Source: Lutispora sp. (lineage in GTDB: Bacteria; Bacillota; Clostridia; Lutisporales; Lutisporaceae). Taken from it: a DNA stretch of 64,000 bases. The translations under genes were made by a program, and so were the position numbers. The notes beneath the pieces were generated by a model. It worked only from the letters and a program-made list of their open reading frames with translations, did not search any database and was not told the DNA's origin. The stretch covers positions 18,622 through 82,621 of the forward strand of contig JAQUTA010000002.1 of the NCBI GenBank assembly GCA_028709965.1, written 5' to 3'. Positions 1-8,055 of the stretch are shown here, piece by piece. The first letter of the stretch is position 1, and the number at the start of each line of letters is the position of its first letter.

Positions 1-720
1 ATAGCTTTTGGCGAAAATCCGAAGAGAGTTTATTCAGAGAGAAAGCAATCTCCATCCACCAGAATGGCTACAGCCGCAATTCTGAGAGAGCAGCTCCAAA
101 AGGCAAAAGCCTACAAGGAAAAGTTGGAAAGGGCAAAAAAGGATCCGGACAAGAAGCCGGAGCTGGACGTAAAGATGGAGGCATTGTTGAAAGTAATCAA
201 CAAAGAAATTCCACTAAAGGCTCATGCACACAGAGCTGATGACATATTTACTTCAATAAGAATTGCCAAAGAGTTTGACGTGGACATAACTCTTGACCAC
301 TGCACAGAAGGACATCTGATAGCAGATGAGTTGGCTAAAGAAGGAAAATATGTAATAAGCGGACCTCACCTGACAGAAAGGTCCAAGCATGAATTAAAAA
401 ACAAGACTTTTGAATCTCCCGTAGCTTTATGGAAGGCTGGAGTCAAGTTTTGCATAATGACTGATCATCCGGTAATACCTATACAGCATCTTCCTATTTG
501 CGCAGGCTTTGTCGCCAAAGAAGGTCTGGATGAGATAGAAGCTTTAAAGGCCATAACTATTTATCCCGCAGAAATCCTTGGTATAGCTGACAGAGTAGGA
601 AGTATCCAAATCGGAAAAGATGCAGATATTGCCATATTTGATGGACATCCCTTTAATTCAACTTCCAAAACAGAAGCTGTGCTTATAAATGGTCAAATTG
701 TGTATCAAAGACACGAATAA
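1..720 (+). CDS. Amidohydrolase family protein, C-terminal part (5' end outside window)
   Basis: The frame is open from the first base, so the gene begins upstream; about 239 residues are present. It looks like the second half of an imidazolonepropionase-like metal-dependent amidohydrolase. Visible signs are an AHAHRADD motif (metal-ligand histidine region), a DHCTEGH segment, and TDHPV, where the Asp is the usual catalytic/metal residue. The C-terminus (GSIQIGKDADIAIFDG) is the typical return to the small beta-sandwich domain. Substrate cannot be told. The first ATG in the window (64) lies inside the conserved barrel and is not a plausible start. It is followed by a promoter and the FMN riboswitch, so it ends its own transcription unit. 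Confidence 0.85.
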   Translation: MAFGENPKRVYSERKQSPSTRMATAAILREQLQKAKAYKEKLERAKKDPDKKPELDVKMEALLKVINKEIPLKAHAHRADDIFTSIRIAKEFDVDITLDHCTEGHLIADELAKEGKYVISGPHLTERSKHELKNKTFESPVALWKAGVKFCIMTDHPVIPIQHLPICAGFVAKEGLDEIEALKAITIYPAEILGIADRVGSIQIGKDADIAIFDGHPFNSTSKTEAVLINGQIVYQRHE

Positions 721-727
721 AAATATG

Positions 728-756
728 TTGACGTAAAATTAACATTAATATATAAT
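728..756 (+). promoter_or_regulatory. Sigma-A-type promoter for ribU
   Basis: TTGACG at 728-733 and TATAAT at 751-756 are separated by 17 bases. The predicted transcript starts about 15 bases before the FMN aptamer. Confidence 0.75.
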
Positions 757-778
757 GTAAATGAAATTGAATATCTTA

Positions 779-891
779 TGATCTTCAGGGACGGGTGCAA
801 TTCCCTACCGGCGGTACAGCCCGCGAGCCGAAAGGCAGATCCGGTTAGATTCCGGAGCCGACAGTAAAGTCTGGATGAGAGAAGGTTTATT
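779..891 (+). ncRNA. FMN riboswitch (RFN element)
   Basis: The conserved RFN segments appear in order: CAGGGACGGGTG near 786, CCCTACCGGCGG, the CCCGCGAGCC block, then GATCCGGTTAGATTCCGGAGCCGACAG (only its order is noted here), and a closing GGATGAGAGAAGG. It lies between a promoter and the riboflavin transporter gene, with a terminator-like hairpin after it. FMN binding should reduce ribU expression. Confidence 0.95.
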
Positions 892-914
892 TTTATGCTT
901 ACAGTGTAAAATTA

Positions 915-946
915 GTCCCTGATGTGTATTCAGGGGCTTTTATTTT
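915..946 (+). terminator. Riboswitch expression-platform terminator
   Basis: CCCTGA / TCAGGG hairpin followed by CTTTTATTTTT. It lies between the FMN aptamer and ribU, so it is the likely off-state terminator. Confidence 0.8.
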
Positions 947-975
947 TAAAAAATTAATTATTTAGGAGGCAAAAA

Positions 976-1545
976 ATGAGAAACTCAAAACTTCAGTTGA
1001 TAACAAAAATAGGCATTTTGTCAGCCTTGGCATTCCTTTTGTACTTAGTTGAATTCCCACTGCCTTTCTTTCCACCTTTTTTACAAATAGATTTAGGCGA
1101 TTTGCCGGCAATAATCGGTGCATTTGCTCTTGGACCATGGGTTGGAGTTATTATTCAACTCATAAAAAACATTCTCCATGTTATTGCGCGATCTCAGACA
1201 GGGGGCATTGGAGAGTTAGGCAATTTCCTTACAGGTGCAGCTTATGTATTGGTTGCAGCATCCATATATCATAGAAACAAAAGCAAGAAGACAGCCATAT
1301 TTGGCTTAACCACCGGTACCATAGTTATGTCCGTGGCCATGTGCTTCTTCAATTTCTTCATACTTATACCCGTTTTTACCAATAGTCCAATATCTATGGA
1401 AAACATTCCGCTTATACTTACAGCAATATTGCCCTTCAACCTACTGAAAGGTGTAATTCTATCAGTTATTACATTGATGCTTTACAAAAGCTTATCTCCT
1501 ATATTGCATATGGAAGCATACAAACAAAAACAAGCAGAAAATTAA
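976..1545 (+). CDS. ribU: Riboflavin ECF transporter S component RibU
   Basis: 189 residues and five or six hydrophobic segments, the usual size and shape of an ECF S component. The segment FLQIDLGDLPAIIGAFALGP matches the RibU signature, and NILHV...GGIGELGNFLTGA is also typical. It brings riboflavin into the cell by docking on the shared EcfAAT module, which is not encoded here. The start ATG has GGAGGC nine bases upstream. The FMN riboswitch directly upstream independently supports the substrate. Confidence 0.95.
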   Translation: MRNSKLQLITKIGILSALAFLLYLVEFPLPFFPPFLQIDLGDLPAIIGAFALGPWVGVIIQLIKNILHVIARSQTGGIGELGNFLTGAAYVLVAASIYHRNKSKKTAIFGLTTGTIVMSVAMCFFNFFILIPVFTNSPISMENIPLILTAILPFNLLKGVILSVITLMLYKSLSPILHMEAYKQKQAEN

Positions 1546-1656
1546 TTACCCTAATGTATACTTTCTAAGGAAAATGAAATATAATAATTTTAAATAAGTG
1601 AAATATCCGGAGCAAAATTACCTTGCTCCGGTATTTGCATTGTGCTGGAGGTTGTC

Positions 1657-2136
1657 ATGCTAAAGATTATTTCTAAAAGTGCAGAAGATACGTATAAAAT
1701 AGGTGAAATTTTGGGCAGGTTGCTTTTTCCCGGAAGCATTGTTTGCCTAACAGGAGATTTGGGAGCAGGCAAAACAGCTTTTACCCAGGGAGTAGGAAAA
1801 GGTTTGGGAATAAAAGAACATATTACAAGCCCGACTTACACCATAATAAATGAATACACCTCGGGAAGAATACCGCTTTATCATTTTGATGTATATAGAT
1901 TGGGAAGCTCAGATGAGATGTATGAGTTGGGCTGCGATGAATATTTATATGGTGATGGAGCCACTGTACTGGAATGGGCAGATAGTGTAGATGATGTAAT
2001 ACCTGCGGAGAGGCTTTGGATAACAATAGGAAGATCAGAAAAGCAAGATGAGAGAGAAATAATAATGAAAGCTTCCGGTTTAGTCTATGAGAACCTATTG
2101 AAGGAGATGGAAAAGGATGAGAATATTAGCCATTGA
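1657..2136 (+). CDS. tsaE: tRNA t6A biosynthesis ATPase TsaE
   Basis: 159 residues. TsaE is the ATPase of the TsaB-TsaD-TsaE complex that installs threonylcarbamoyladenosine at position 37 of ANN-decoding tRNAs. Walker A is GDLGAGKT, followed by TSPTYTIINEY and YHFDVYRL, all hallmark TsaE segments. I place the start at ATG 1657 because GGAGG at 1647-1651 serves it; an in-frame GTG at 1642 would add five residues but lacks a site. The 3' end overlaps tsaB-rimI by 20 bases, indicating translational coupling. Confidence 0.93.
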   Translation: MLKIISKSAEDTYKIGEILGRLLFPGSIVCLTGDLGAGKTAFTQGVGKGLGIKEHITSPTYTIINEYTSGRIPLYHFDVYRLGSSDEMYELGCDEYLYGDGATVLEWADSVDDVIPAERLWITIGRSEKQDEREIIMKASGLVYENLLKEMEKDENISH

Positions 2137-3250
2137 TACTTCCACGGCGGCAGCATCTGCCGCCGTAATGGAGGATGGAAGATTGCTATGTGAGTTTATT
2201 ATAAATGACGGCAAAAAGCATTCAGAAAAGTTAATAAATATTATGAATATAGCATTAGAAAGCAGTGGTATGGAAGTCCAAAGCATGGATGCTTTTGCTT
2301 GCTCTATCGGTCCCGGCTCCTTTACAGGACTTAGGATCGGAGCGGCAGCAATAAAGGCCATGGGTCAGGCCATGAATAAGCCTGTTATTGCGGTTCCTAC
2401 CTTAGATGCTCTGGCTTATAATATTTTTCCTCATAGAGGACTCATATGTCCTATGTTGGATGCTCAAAGGAATATGGTTTATGGAGCTCTTTATAGAAGT
2501 GATGGAAATAAGCTGACCAAGCTAGAGGACTATAGAGCTATAGACATCGATAAACTCATTGAAAGACTTGAGGATTTTGGAGAAGAGATAGTTTTGCTTG
2601 GGGATGCTATTCCCATTTTTGGAGAAAAGTTGAAAACCGCCCTTCCTAACTCTGTTGAAACTTCTCCTGGAACTTTATATCCTAGAGCTTCTTCAGTTGC
2701 TGCTTTAGCTGAGGAATTGTATAAAGCAGGAGAAACGTTGAATTATAATGATTTAGAGCTTTATTATATAAGAAAATCCCAAGCAGAGGTAGAATTTGAT
2801 AAGAAACAAAGAATTGAAGTTGTGCCAATGACCTGCGAGGATATTAAAGCTGTATATGATGTTGAGTGTTTGAGCTTTGATACTCCCTGGTCTTTAGAAT
2901 CCTTCACCTCAGAAGTTAATGAAAACAATATGGCAAAATATATGGTGGCCAAGATAGATGATGAAATAGTAGGATACGGTGGCATGTGGATTGTATTGGA
3001 TGAGGGACACATAACCAATATAGCAGTGCACCCGGAGCACAGAGGCAAAAAAATAGGTGATGCTTTAGTACGGGCAATTATGAAAGAGGCGGTAGAAAAC
3101 AATGTGAAGAGAATGACACTGGAAGTAAGACCTTCCAATTGGGCTGCACTAAATCTGTATAAAAAGTTTGGCTTCAAGGAATCAGGAATCAGAAGAGGCT
3201 ATTACGAAGACACCGGCGAAGACGCGCTGATTATGTGGGCGGAATTGTAG
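2117..3250 (+). CDS. tsaB: TsaB-RimI fusion: t6A factor plus ribosomal-protein N-acetyltransferase
   Basis: 377 residues with two domains. Residues 1 to about 225 are TsaB (ASKHA fold; MRILAIDTST start, SIGPGSFTGLRIG glycine-rich loop), the partner of TsaD in making t6A. Residues about 232-377 are a GNAT acetyltransferase of the RimI type: TPWSLESF near the domain start, acetyl-CoA loop HRGKKIGDAL, and NLYKKFGF near the end. The two are commonly adjacent genes; here they form one continuous frame with no internal stop. The fusion ties tRNA modification to ribosomal protein S18-type acetylation, although the GNAT target here is inferred. Confidence 0.93.
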   Translation: MRILAIDTSTAAASAAVMEDGRLLCEFIINDGKKHSEKLINIMNIALESSGMEVQSMDAFACSIGPGSFTGLRIGAAAIKAMGQAMNKPVIAVPTLDALAYNIFPHRGLICPMLDAQRNMVYGALYRSDGNKLTKLEDYRAIDIDKLIERLEDFGEEIVLLGDAIPIFGEKLKTALPNSVETSPGTLYPRASSVAALAEELYKAGETLNYNDLELYYIRKSQAEVEFDKKQRIEVVPMTCEDIKAVYDVECLSFDTPWSLESFTSEVNENNMAKYMVAKIDDEIVGYGGMWIVLDEGHITNIAVHPEHRGKKIGDALVRAIMKEAVENNVKRMTLEVRPSNWAALNLYKKFGFKESGIRRGYYEDTGEDALIMWAEL

Positions 3251-3425
3251 AACTCAGAGCTCAGAACTCAGGAGTATAGGGTCACGAGTTATAGGTCTAG
3301 GAGGACGGGGAACACAGATTTACACGGCGTTAGACTCATATTCCTTCCGTGCAATTCCATAACCTATGACCCATAAGGAATACCTAAAGTCTTAGTTCAT
3401 AGTTCATAGCTCATAGTTCAGACTT
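3250..3425. repeat. Intergenic repeat cluster (ACTCAG / CACGG / TCATAG families)
   Basis: Non-coding stretch with short iterated words: CTCAGAGCTCAGAACTCAGG, then GGGGAACACAGATTTACACGG, then TTCATAGTTCATAGCTCATAG. The same words recur near 6.96 kb, 9.49 kb, 47.1 kb and at the right edge of the window. No reading frame is supported. Confidence 0.7.
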
Positions 3426-3478
3426 TTTAATAAAAAGTTCGTATATATATCAGAACCGGCTAAAAAGGTGGGGTTGAT

Positions 3479-4051
3479 TTGGATGGGGCAGATATAGAGA
3501 TAATTAATAAATGCCTAGGGGGGAATGAGGAAGCTTTTGAAGAACTGGTAAACAGATACAAAAGGCTGGTTTTCAATACTTCCTACAGGATGCTGGGCAG
3601 TCATGAGGAGGCAGAAGACGCCTCCCAGGAAGCCTTTATTAGGATGTATAAATCCCTCAATAGATATGATCCCCAATACAAATTCTCTACCTGGGCTATG
3701 AGAATTACCACAAATTATTGTCTTGACTTGCTGAGAAAGAGAAAAGGAGACACAGTCTCTATTGAGGAGCAATACAACTTGAAGGATGAGGGCTTATCTC
3801 CTGAAGAAGAATATGTGCGGTATGAGAAGCAGCAAATGGTAAAGAAAGCTGTTGACAGCTTACCAGCGAAATACAAGGAACTTATAATACTTTTTCATAA
3901 TAGAGGCTTATCATATTCGGAGATCATGGAAGTTACGGGAGAATCTTTGACCATAGTAAAAAACAGATTGTACAGAGCTCGCCAAATGTTGAAGGATATT
4001 TTGGAGAAGTTAGACAAGGAGAGTGTGAATATATGGAATGTGGTGAAATAA
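3479..4051 (+). CDS. ECF-type RNA polymerase sigma factor (SigW/RpoE-like)
   Basis: 190 residues. Region 2 spans about 25-95 (EEAEDASQEAFIRMYKSL, FSTWAMRITTNYCLDLLRKR) and region 4 about 130-180 (LPAKYKELIILFHNRGLSY...NRLYRARQML). It directs transcription of an extracytoplasmic stress or envelope regulon. The start is TTG with AAGGTGGGG five bases upstream; the nearby ATG at 3483 is out of frame. It overlaps the anti-sigma gene by 19 bases, the usual paired arrangement. Confidence 0.92.
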   Translation: MDGADIEIINKCLGGNEEAFEELVNRYKRLVFNTSYRMLGSHEEAEDASQEAFIRMYKSLNRYDPQYKFSTWAMRITTNYCLDLLRKRKGDTVSIEEQYNLKDEGLSPEEEYVRYEKQQMVKKAVDSLPAKYKELIILFHNRGLSYSEIMEVTGESLTIVKNRLYRARQMLKDILEKLDKESVNIWNVVK

Positions 4052-4578
4052 GCGGTTTGATAATGAAATACATGGACGGAGATATCAGCGAAGTGGAGCA
4101 AAAGCTGCTGGATAAACACAAGCTTTCCTGTGAAAAATGCAGCAAAGAGTTTGAGATATTGACAGAAATGGCAGAATTCATTAGCGGGCTGCCGGAACTC
4201 TCGGCACCTGCAGGTTTTGAATCAAGAGTGATGGAGAGGATAAGGCATCAAAGATCTAGAACCAGTATGTTCAACATGCTTATGGGGACTGCAGGCTTGC
4301 TCGTATTTGCATATTACATGACTATTTTTGTAATTGTTCCCGGCTTTCAGGAGAGCGGAATTTTACAAATAATATTTGGATATGGCTCTATTGTATTAAA
4401 GCTTATCGGAGAATGCATTACAAAAATAATTGTGTATTTGCCTATTACTATAGACAATCTACTTATACTTAGAAGCATACTGGTAAGAGATTATATGAAT
4501 ATGATGCTGTTTGTTGCTGGCGGAGCTATGCTTTTGAATCTAGGATTAATAAGGGTTATTAATCTGCAGCAGGAATAA
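4033..4578 (+). CDS. Membrane anti-sigma factor with zinc-finger (ZAS) domain
   Basis: 181 residues. The N-terminus carries the ZAS pattern H-x3-C-x2-C (HKLSCEKC near residue 31) that wraps and inhibits ECF sigma factors. Hydrophobic segments follow at roughly 77-100 and 155-175, with a further weak one near 115-135, so it is membrane-tethered. Gene order and overlap make it the cognate regulator of the preceding sigma factor. The sensed signal cannot be inferred. Confidence 0.88.
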   Translation: MECGEISGLIMKYMDGDISEVEQKLLDKHKLSCEKCSKEFEILTEMAEFISGLPELSAPAGFESRVMERIRHQRSRTSMFNMLMGTAGLLVFAYYMTIFVIVPGFQESGILQIIFGYGSIVLKLIGECITKIIVYLPITIDNLLILRSILVRDYMNMMLFVAGGAMLLNLGLIRVINLQQE

Positions 4579-4591
4579 GGAGGGGCGCTGG

Positions 4592-5476
4592 ATGAAAAAA
4601 AATTATTTTTTAGTTATTGTGACTATGTTAATGTTCACAATTTTTCTCACTGCTGCGTTTACTTTTAGGGATGGGAATTCGGATACTTTTACTCTTGGTG
4701 AAGATTTGAAGATTGGTAAGGATGAAACAGTAAAAGGGGCTGTTGCAGTATTATTTGGAGATGCAGTTGTTGATGGAACAATAGACGGGGAGCTTGCTGT
4801 CATATTTGGAGATGCTGCTATAAGTGGCAAAGTAAACGGCAATGTGGCTGCTATATTTGGAGATGTTATAGCGGGGGAGAATTCAGTAATAGGAGGCAGT
4901 GCAGCTGCGGTATTGGGCCAGGTAAAAAAATCTCCCGGCTCTGTAATTGAAGGAGAGACAGCGAGCATAAAAGGACCTTTTAGAGCTAGGGGAATGAACT
5001 TTATTCCTATGGTTGGAATTTCATCCTTGGTGGGTCTCATAGTGTTTTTTGGTCTATCTTCTTTACTATTGGTTTTGATTCCTGATAGGATTGGCTTTAT
5101 GGCAGATACTGCTCCAATCAAAATTTGGAGAAGGCTAGGTATTGGAATTGTAGCTTATATATTGTTTATACCGGCAATTATTGCATTGGCTATAACTATA
5201 GTAGGTTTGTTTGTGATACCATTTTTTATTGCAGGATTTTTTCTTACAGTATTTGTGGGAATGGCATCTGTAAAGTTAACTATAGGTAAAAGAATAACCG
5301 GAAGGCTTGAAGGAAACAGCTCTCAATATATATACTTACTGGTAGGGTCTATATTGGTATTTGTGTTGCCTTTCATACCAGTACTAGGTTGGCTAGCGTA
5401 TATATTTGCATCCTGTGTGGGCTTGGGCATTGTTTTAGATACTCGTTTTGGCAAACCCCGAGCAAAGGCAATTTAA
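4592..5476 (+). CDS. Membrane protein with bactofilin-like beta-repeat domain
   Basis: 294 residues. After an N-terminal hydrophobic segment, residues about 35-125 contain repeated units ending in (A/V)xxFGDA and (I/V)xGxVxGxV, typical of the polymer-forming/bactofilin-like right-handed beta-helix. The C-terminal half has four hydrophobic segments. RBS AAGGAGG lies ahead of ATG 4592, 13 bases after the anti-sigma gene, so it is probably the third gene of the sigma operon and may be its target or signal partner. Function is unknown; an envelope scaffold role is inferred. Confidence 0.75.
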   Translation: MKKNYFLVIVTMLMFTIFLTAAFTFRDGNSDTFTLGEDLKIGKDETVKGAVAVLFGDAVVDGTIDGELAVIFGDAAISGKVNGNVAAIFGDVIAGENSVIGGSAAAVLGQVKKSPGSVIEGETASIKGPFRARGMNFIPMVGISSLVGLIVFFGLSSLLLVLIPDRIGFMADTAPIKIWRRLGIGIVAYILFIPAIIALAITIVGLFVIPFFIAGFFLTVFVGMASVKLTIGKRITGRLEGNSSQYIYLLVGSILVFVLPFIPVLGWLAYIFASCVGLGIVLDTRFGKPRAKAI

Positions 5477-5573
5477 TAAATAATAATTATTTATGCTTTA
5501 TATGTCCCAAACTATGTGATATAATATGTAATTGTTGCTATACTATTATTCATGCATTATAGGGGGAATCGAA

Positions 5574-5801
5574 TTGCTGCTCCGGGAATTTGAAATAGAC
5601 GACCATATAATACGCCTCAATGAGAAGGATGATATCTTCATAGCTGAAGTTTTGAACAGTGGCGGTGAAAGGTTGTTCTATCATGAGTTTTCAAATTATG
5701 AAAACATTAAAACAGGCTTCAATCAAATCATCGAAGAGAATGAAGCTAGTAACATTGATATAAAAAGGGTATTGACTATTCTGGAAAACAGTAAATATTA
5801 G
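5574..5801 (+). CDS. Small conserved hypothetical protein
   Basis: 75 residues from TTG 5574, chosen because AGGGGGAA (5561-5568) precedes it; a TTG at 5532 would add 14 residues without a ribosome site. The protein is acidic with no membrane segment or known motif. It ends just before a strong terminator, so it is a monocistronic or last gene. I do not recognise it. Confidence 0.6.
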   Translation: MLLREFEIDDHIIRLNEKDDIFIAEVLNSGGERLFYHEFSNYENIKTGFNQIIEENEASNIDIKRVLTILENSKY

Positions 5802-5807
5802 TCGAAG

Positions 5808-5831
5808 GGCAGGATAATATCCTGCCTTTTG
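5808..5831 (+). terminator. Rho-independent terminator
   Basis: GGCAGGATAATATCCTGCC hairpin followed by TTTTG, seven bases after the small hypothetical gene. Confidence 0.9.
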
Positions 5832-5846
5832 TACAGAATAAGCTAC

Positions 5847-5893
5847 GGGGACACGCCGCTGCTGTGAGGGCATTCCTCTCTGCGGTGTGTCCC
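5847..5893. repeat. GGGGACAC palindromic repeat, copy 1
   Basis: GGGGACACGCCGC pairs with GCGGTGTGTCCC at the other end of a 47-base element. Related copies lie at 11248 and 15542. It sits just upstream of tsaD. Confidence 0.7.
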
Positions 5894-5930
5894 TGATTTA
5901 AGTTGGGTATGTCCTAAAATTGTAGGAGAG

Positions 5931-6950
5931 ATGAAAGTGGAAAAAGATACTGTAATATTGGCCATTGAGAGTTCCTGCGACGAGACCTCTGCAGCTTTGG
6001 TGAAAAACGGAAGAGAGGTTTTGTCCAATATCATTTCAAGCCAAATAAATATACACAAGAAATTTGGCGGAGTGGTGCCGGAAGTGGCCTCGAGAAAGCA
6101 TATACAAAACATTAGCGGCGTCATAGATTTGGCACTGTCCCAAGGGGGATTAAAGCTTGATGATGTAGATGCCATAGCTGTTACCTATGGCCCCGGATTG
6201 GTGGGAGCCTTATTGATAGGGCTTACCACTGCAAAAGCATTAGCCTACGCGAGGAAGCTGCCTCTTATAGGAGTTAATCATATTGAGGGCCATATATGCG
6301 CCAACTTTATAGAGCACAAAGAGCTGGAGCCTCCTTTTGTATGCCTTGTAGCTTCAGGGGGTCATAGTCATATAGTGAATGTCTTGGGTCATGGCAAATA
6401 TGAGATAATGGGCATGACTAGGGATGATGCAGCCGGAGAAGCCTTTGATAAGATAGCCAGGGCTTTAGGCTTAGGCTATCCCGGCGGACCTTTGGTAGAT
6501 AAAATTGCAAGAGAGGGAAATCCCAACGCCATAGATTTTCCCAGAGCTTATCTGGAAGAAGGCAGCTATGATTTCAGTTTCAGCGGTATAAAGTCTGCTG
6601 TACTCAATTATCTCAACAGCTTATCAATGAAGGATCTGGAGCCCAATATAGCAGATGTATCGGCCAGCTTTCAGCAGGCAGTGGTAGATGTGCTGTCAGA
6701 TAAGCTAATTGCCGCTGCGGAAGCTAAGGGTTCTTCCTATGCCGTGCTGGCAGGTGGCGTAGCTGCCAACAGCAAGCTTAGAGAGGAACTAAGCAATAAA
6801 GGACTAAAAAAAGGGATAAAGGTGCTATACCCCAATCCCATACTCTGCACCGACAATGCCGCAATGATAGGCAGCGCCGGATATTATAAGCTCCTTCGAG
6901 GAGAAACTTCTCCCATGAATCTCAATGCAGTGCCTAATTTGACGCTTTAG
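5931..6950 (+). CDS. tsaD: tRNA N6-threonylcarbamoyladenosine transferase TsaD
   Basis: 339 residues, the normal family length. It transfers the threonylcarbamoyl group from TC-AMP to A37 of tRNA with TsaB and TsaE. Signatures are [12 protein letters not shown] at residues 9-20, the metal-binding HIEGH at 117-121, and [12 protein letters not shown] near 270-283. Start ATG has GTAGGAGAG upstream. Separation from tsaE/tsaB by the sigma operon and a repeat suggests a once-tighter t6A cluster. Confidence 0.96.
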   Translation: MKVEKDTVILAIESSCDETSAALVKNGREVLSNIISSQINIHKKFGGVVPEVASRKHIQNISGVIDLALSQGGLKLDDVDAIAVTYGPGLVGALLIGLTTAKALAYARKLPLIGVNHIEGHICANFIEHKELEPPFVCLVASGGHSHIVNVLGHGKYEIMGMTRDDAAGEAFDKIARALGLGYPGGPLVDKIAREGNPNAIDFPRAYLEEGSYDFSFSGIKSAVLNYLNSLSMKDLEPNIADVSASFQQAVVDVLSDKLIAAAEAKGSSYAVLAGGVAANSKLREELSNKGLKKGIKVLYPNPILCTDNAAMIGSAGYYKLLRGETSPMNLNAVPNLTL

Positions 6951-6954
6951 GCGT

Positions 6955-7045
6955 CAAAAGAACTCAGATCTCAGGGATCAGAACTCAGGATGAGGGTATT
7001 CCTAAAGGGTCATTTTTAAAAACACGGATTAACACGGAAGTCACA
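6955..7045. repeat. Intergenic repeat (ACTCAG and ACACGG words)
   Basis: Contains AACTCAGATCTCAG, GATCAGAACTCAGG and AACACGGATTAACACGG, matching the copies at 3.25, 47.1 and 63.9 kb. Nothing else is seen between tsaD and the restriction gene except weak promoter-like AT-rich DNA. Confidence 0.65.
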
Positions 7046-7132
7046 AGAAAACGCAGAGGATAATATTGTTAATTGGATGTATAAGTGATATGATTAAAGA
7101 GCATGAGAGAATAGTATTCTTTTGGGGGTATA

Positions 7133-8026
7133 ATGAACGTGGAATCAAAAAGATTTGTTGATTATTATAACGAAGGAATTTATTCCATAAATGATATAAG
7201 AGATTACATGAAAGCTTCTAAAATAAGTGAGGATGGAAGTGCTTATGAACACTTAGGATTGACAAAAGATGAATATGATCTTTGGAAACAAAACAAGATT
7301 GTAGAGCTTTCCGATATATTAAATGCAAAAAAATTTAAAATTGAGATTATTAATAAAGCAAAAAGATTCTTTAGAGAAGAAATTGCAAAAAGTCACGAAC
7401 TAAATACTAAAAAACTTATAAAGTTAAAAGAGTTTAATTTGAATCCTTTTCTGGACAAATACAAAGCCAACTTTCTAACTGGGAATGACTCGTCAGAAAG
7501 CATTGCTAAGGCTTTAGTTTATCCTAGAGTATTAGGCACTTCAATAAATACTACTTTCGGCAATAAAATGCAAAAATTCTGTAGTGATGTTCTAGAAGGG
7601 TTTGCATCCACTACTTCAGGAATCGATATCGAATTTGTAGATTTGACTGATGGAAGAAAAAAGTATTGTCAAATAAAAGCTGGTCCAAATACAATAAATA
7701 AAGATGATGTAGATACAATCGATCGGCATTTTCAAGCTATAAAGAATCTTGCCAGAACTAATAATTTAAATATTGGGTTAAATGATTTAATTGTGGGCGT
7801 CTTTTATGGTGAAAAAGATGAACTCAGCGGTCACTATAAGAATATTCAAAAAACATACCCTGTATATATTGGTCAAGATTTTTGGTATCGTTTAACTGGG
7901 GATTCTGAATTCTATAAAAAGATTACTGATGCAATTGGAGAAGTAGCTACTGAATATGATTCAAGCGAAATGTTAAACAAAGTGATCAAAGAACTTGCTA
8001 AAGAAATTGAATCTAAATTTAAATAA
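7133..8026 (+). CDS. Type II restriction endonuclease (PmeII/Eco47II-like)
   Basis: 297 residues. The centre shows a PD-(D/E)xK-type core: TSGIDIEF (acidic residue) followed after a short turn by YCQIKAGP (Q-x-K-A-G) near residues 165-190. The flanking ALVYPRVLGTSINTTFGNKM and YPVYIGQDFWYRLTG segments are typical of PmeII-like type II enzymes as I recall them. It would cut a specific duplex site left unmethylated by the convergent cytosine methyltransferase. Recognition sequence is not deducible. The two genes meet tail-to-tail nine bases apart. The AT-rich composition differs slightly from the flanking housekeeping genes, consistent with acquisition. Confidence 0.82.
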   Translation: MNVESKRFVDYYNEGIYSINDIRDYMKASKISEDGSAYEHLGLTKDEYDLWKQNKIVELSDILNAKKFKIEIINKAKRFFREEIAKSHELNTKKLIKLKEFNLNPFLDKYKANFLTGNDSSESIAKALVYPRVLGTSINTTFGNKMQKFCSDVLEGFASTTSGIDIEFVDLTDGRKKYCQIKAGPNTINKDDVDTIDRHFQAIKNLARTNNLNIGLNDLIVGVFYGEKDELSGHYKNIQKTYPVYIGQDFWYRLTGDSEFYKKITDAIGEVATEYDSSEMLNKVIKELAKEIESKFK

Positions 8027-8055
8027 ACAACTGGGTTATTTAATCCCAGTTGTTT
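8025..8055. terminator. Bidirectional terminator between R and M genes
   Basis: AAACAACTGGG pairs with CCCAGTTGTTT around a 9-base loop, with T-rich flanks on both strands. It serves both convergent genes and overlaps the last codons of the methyltransferase. Confidence 0.88.
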
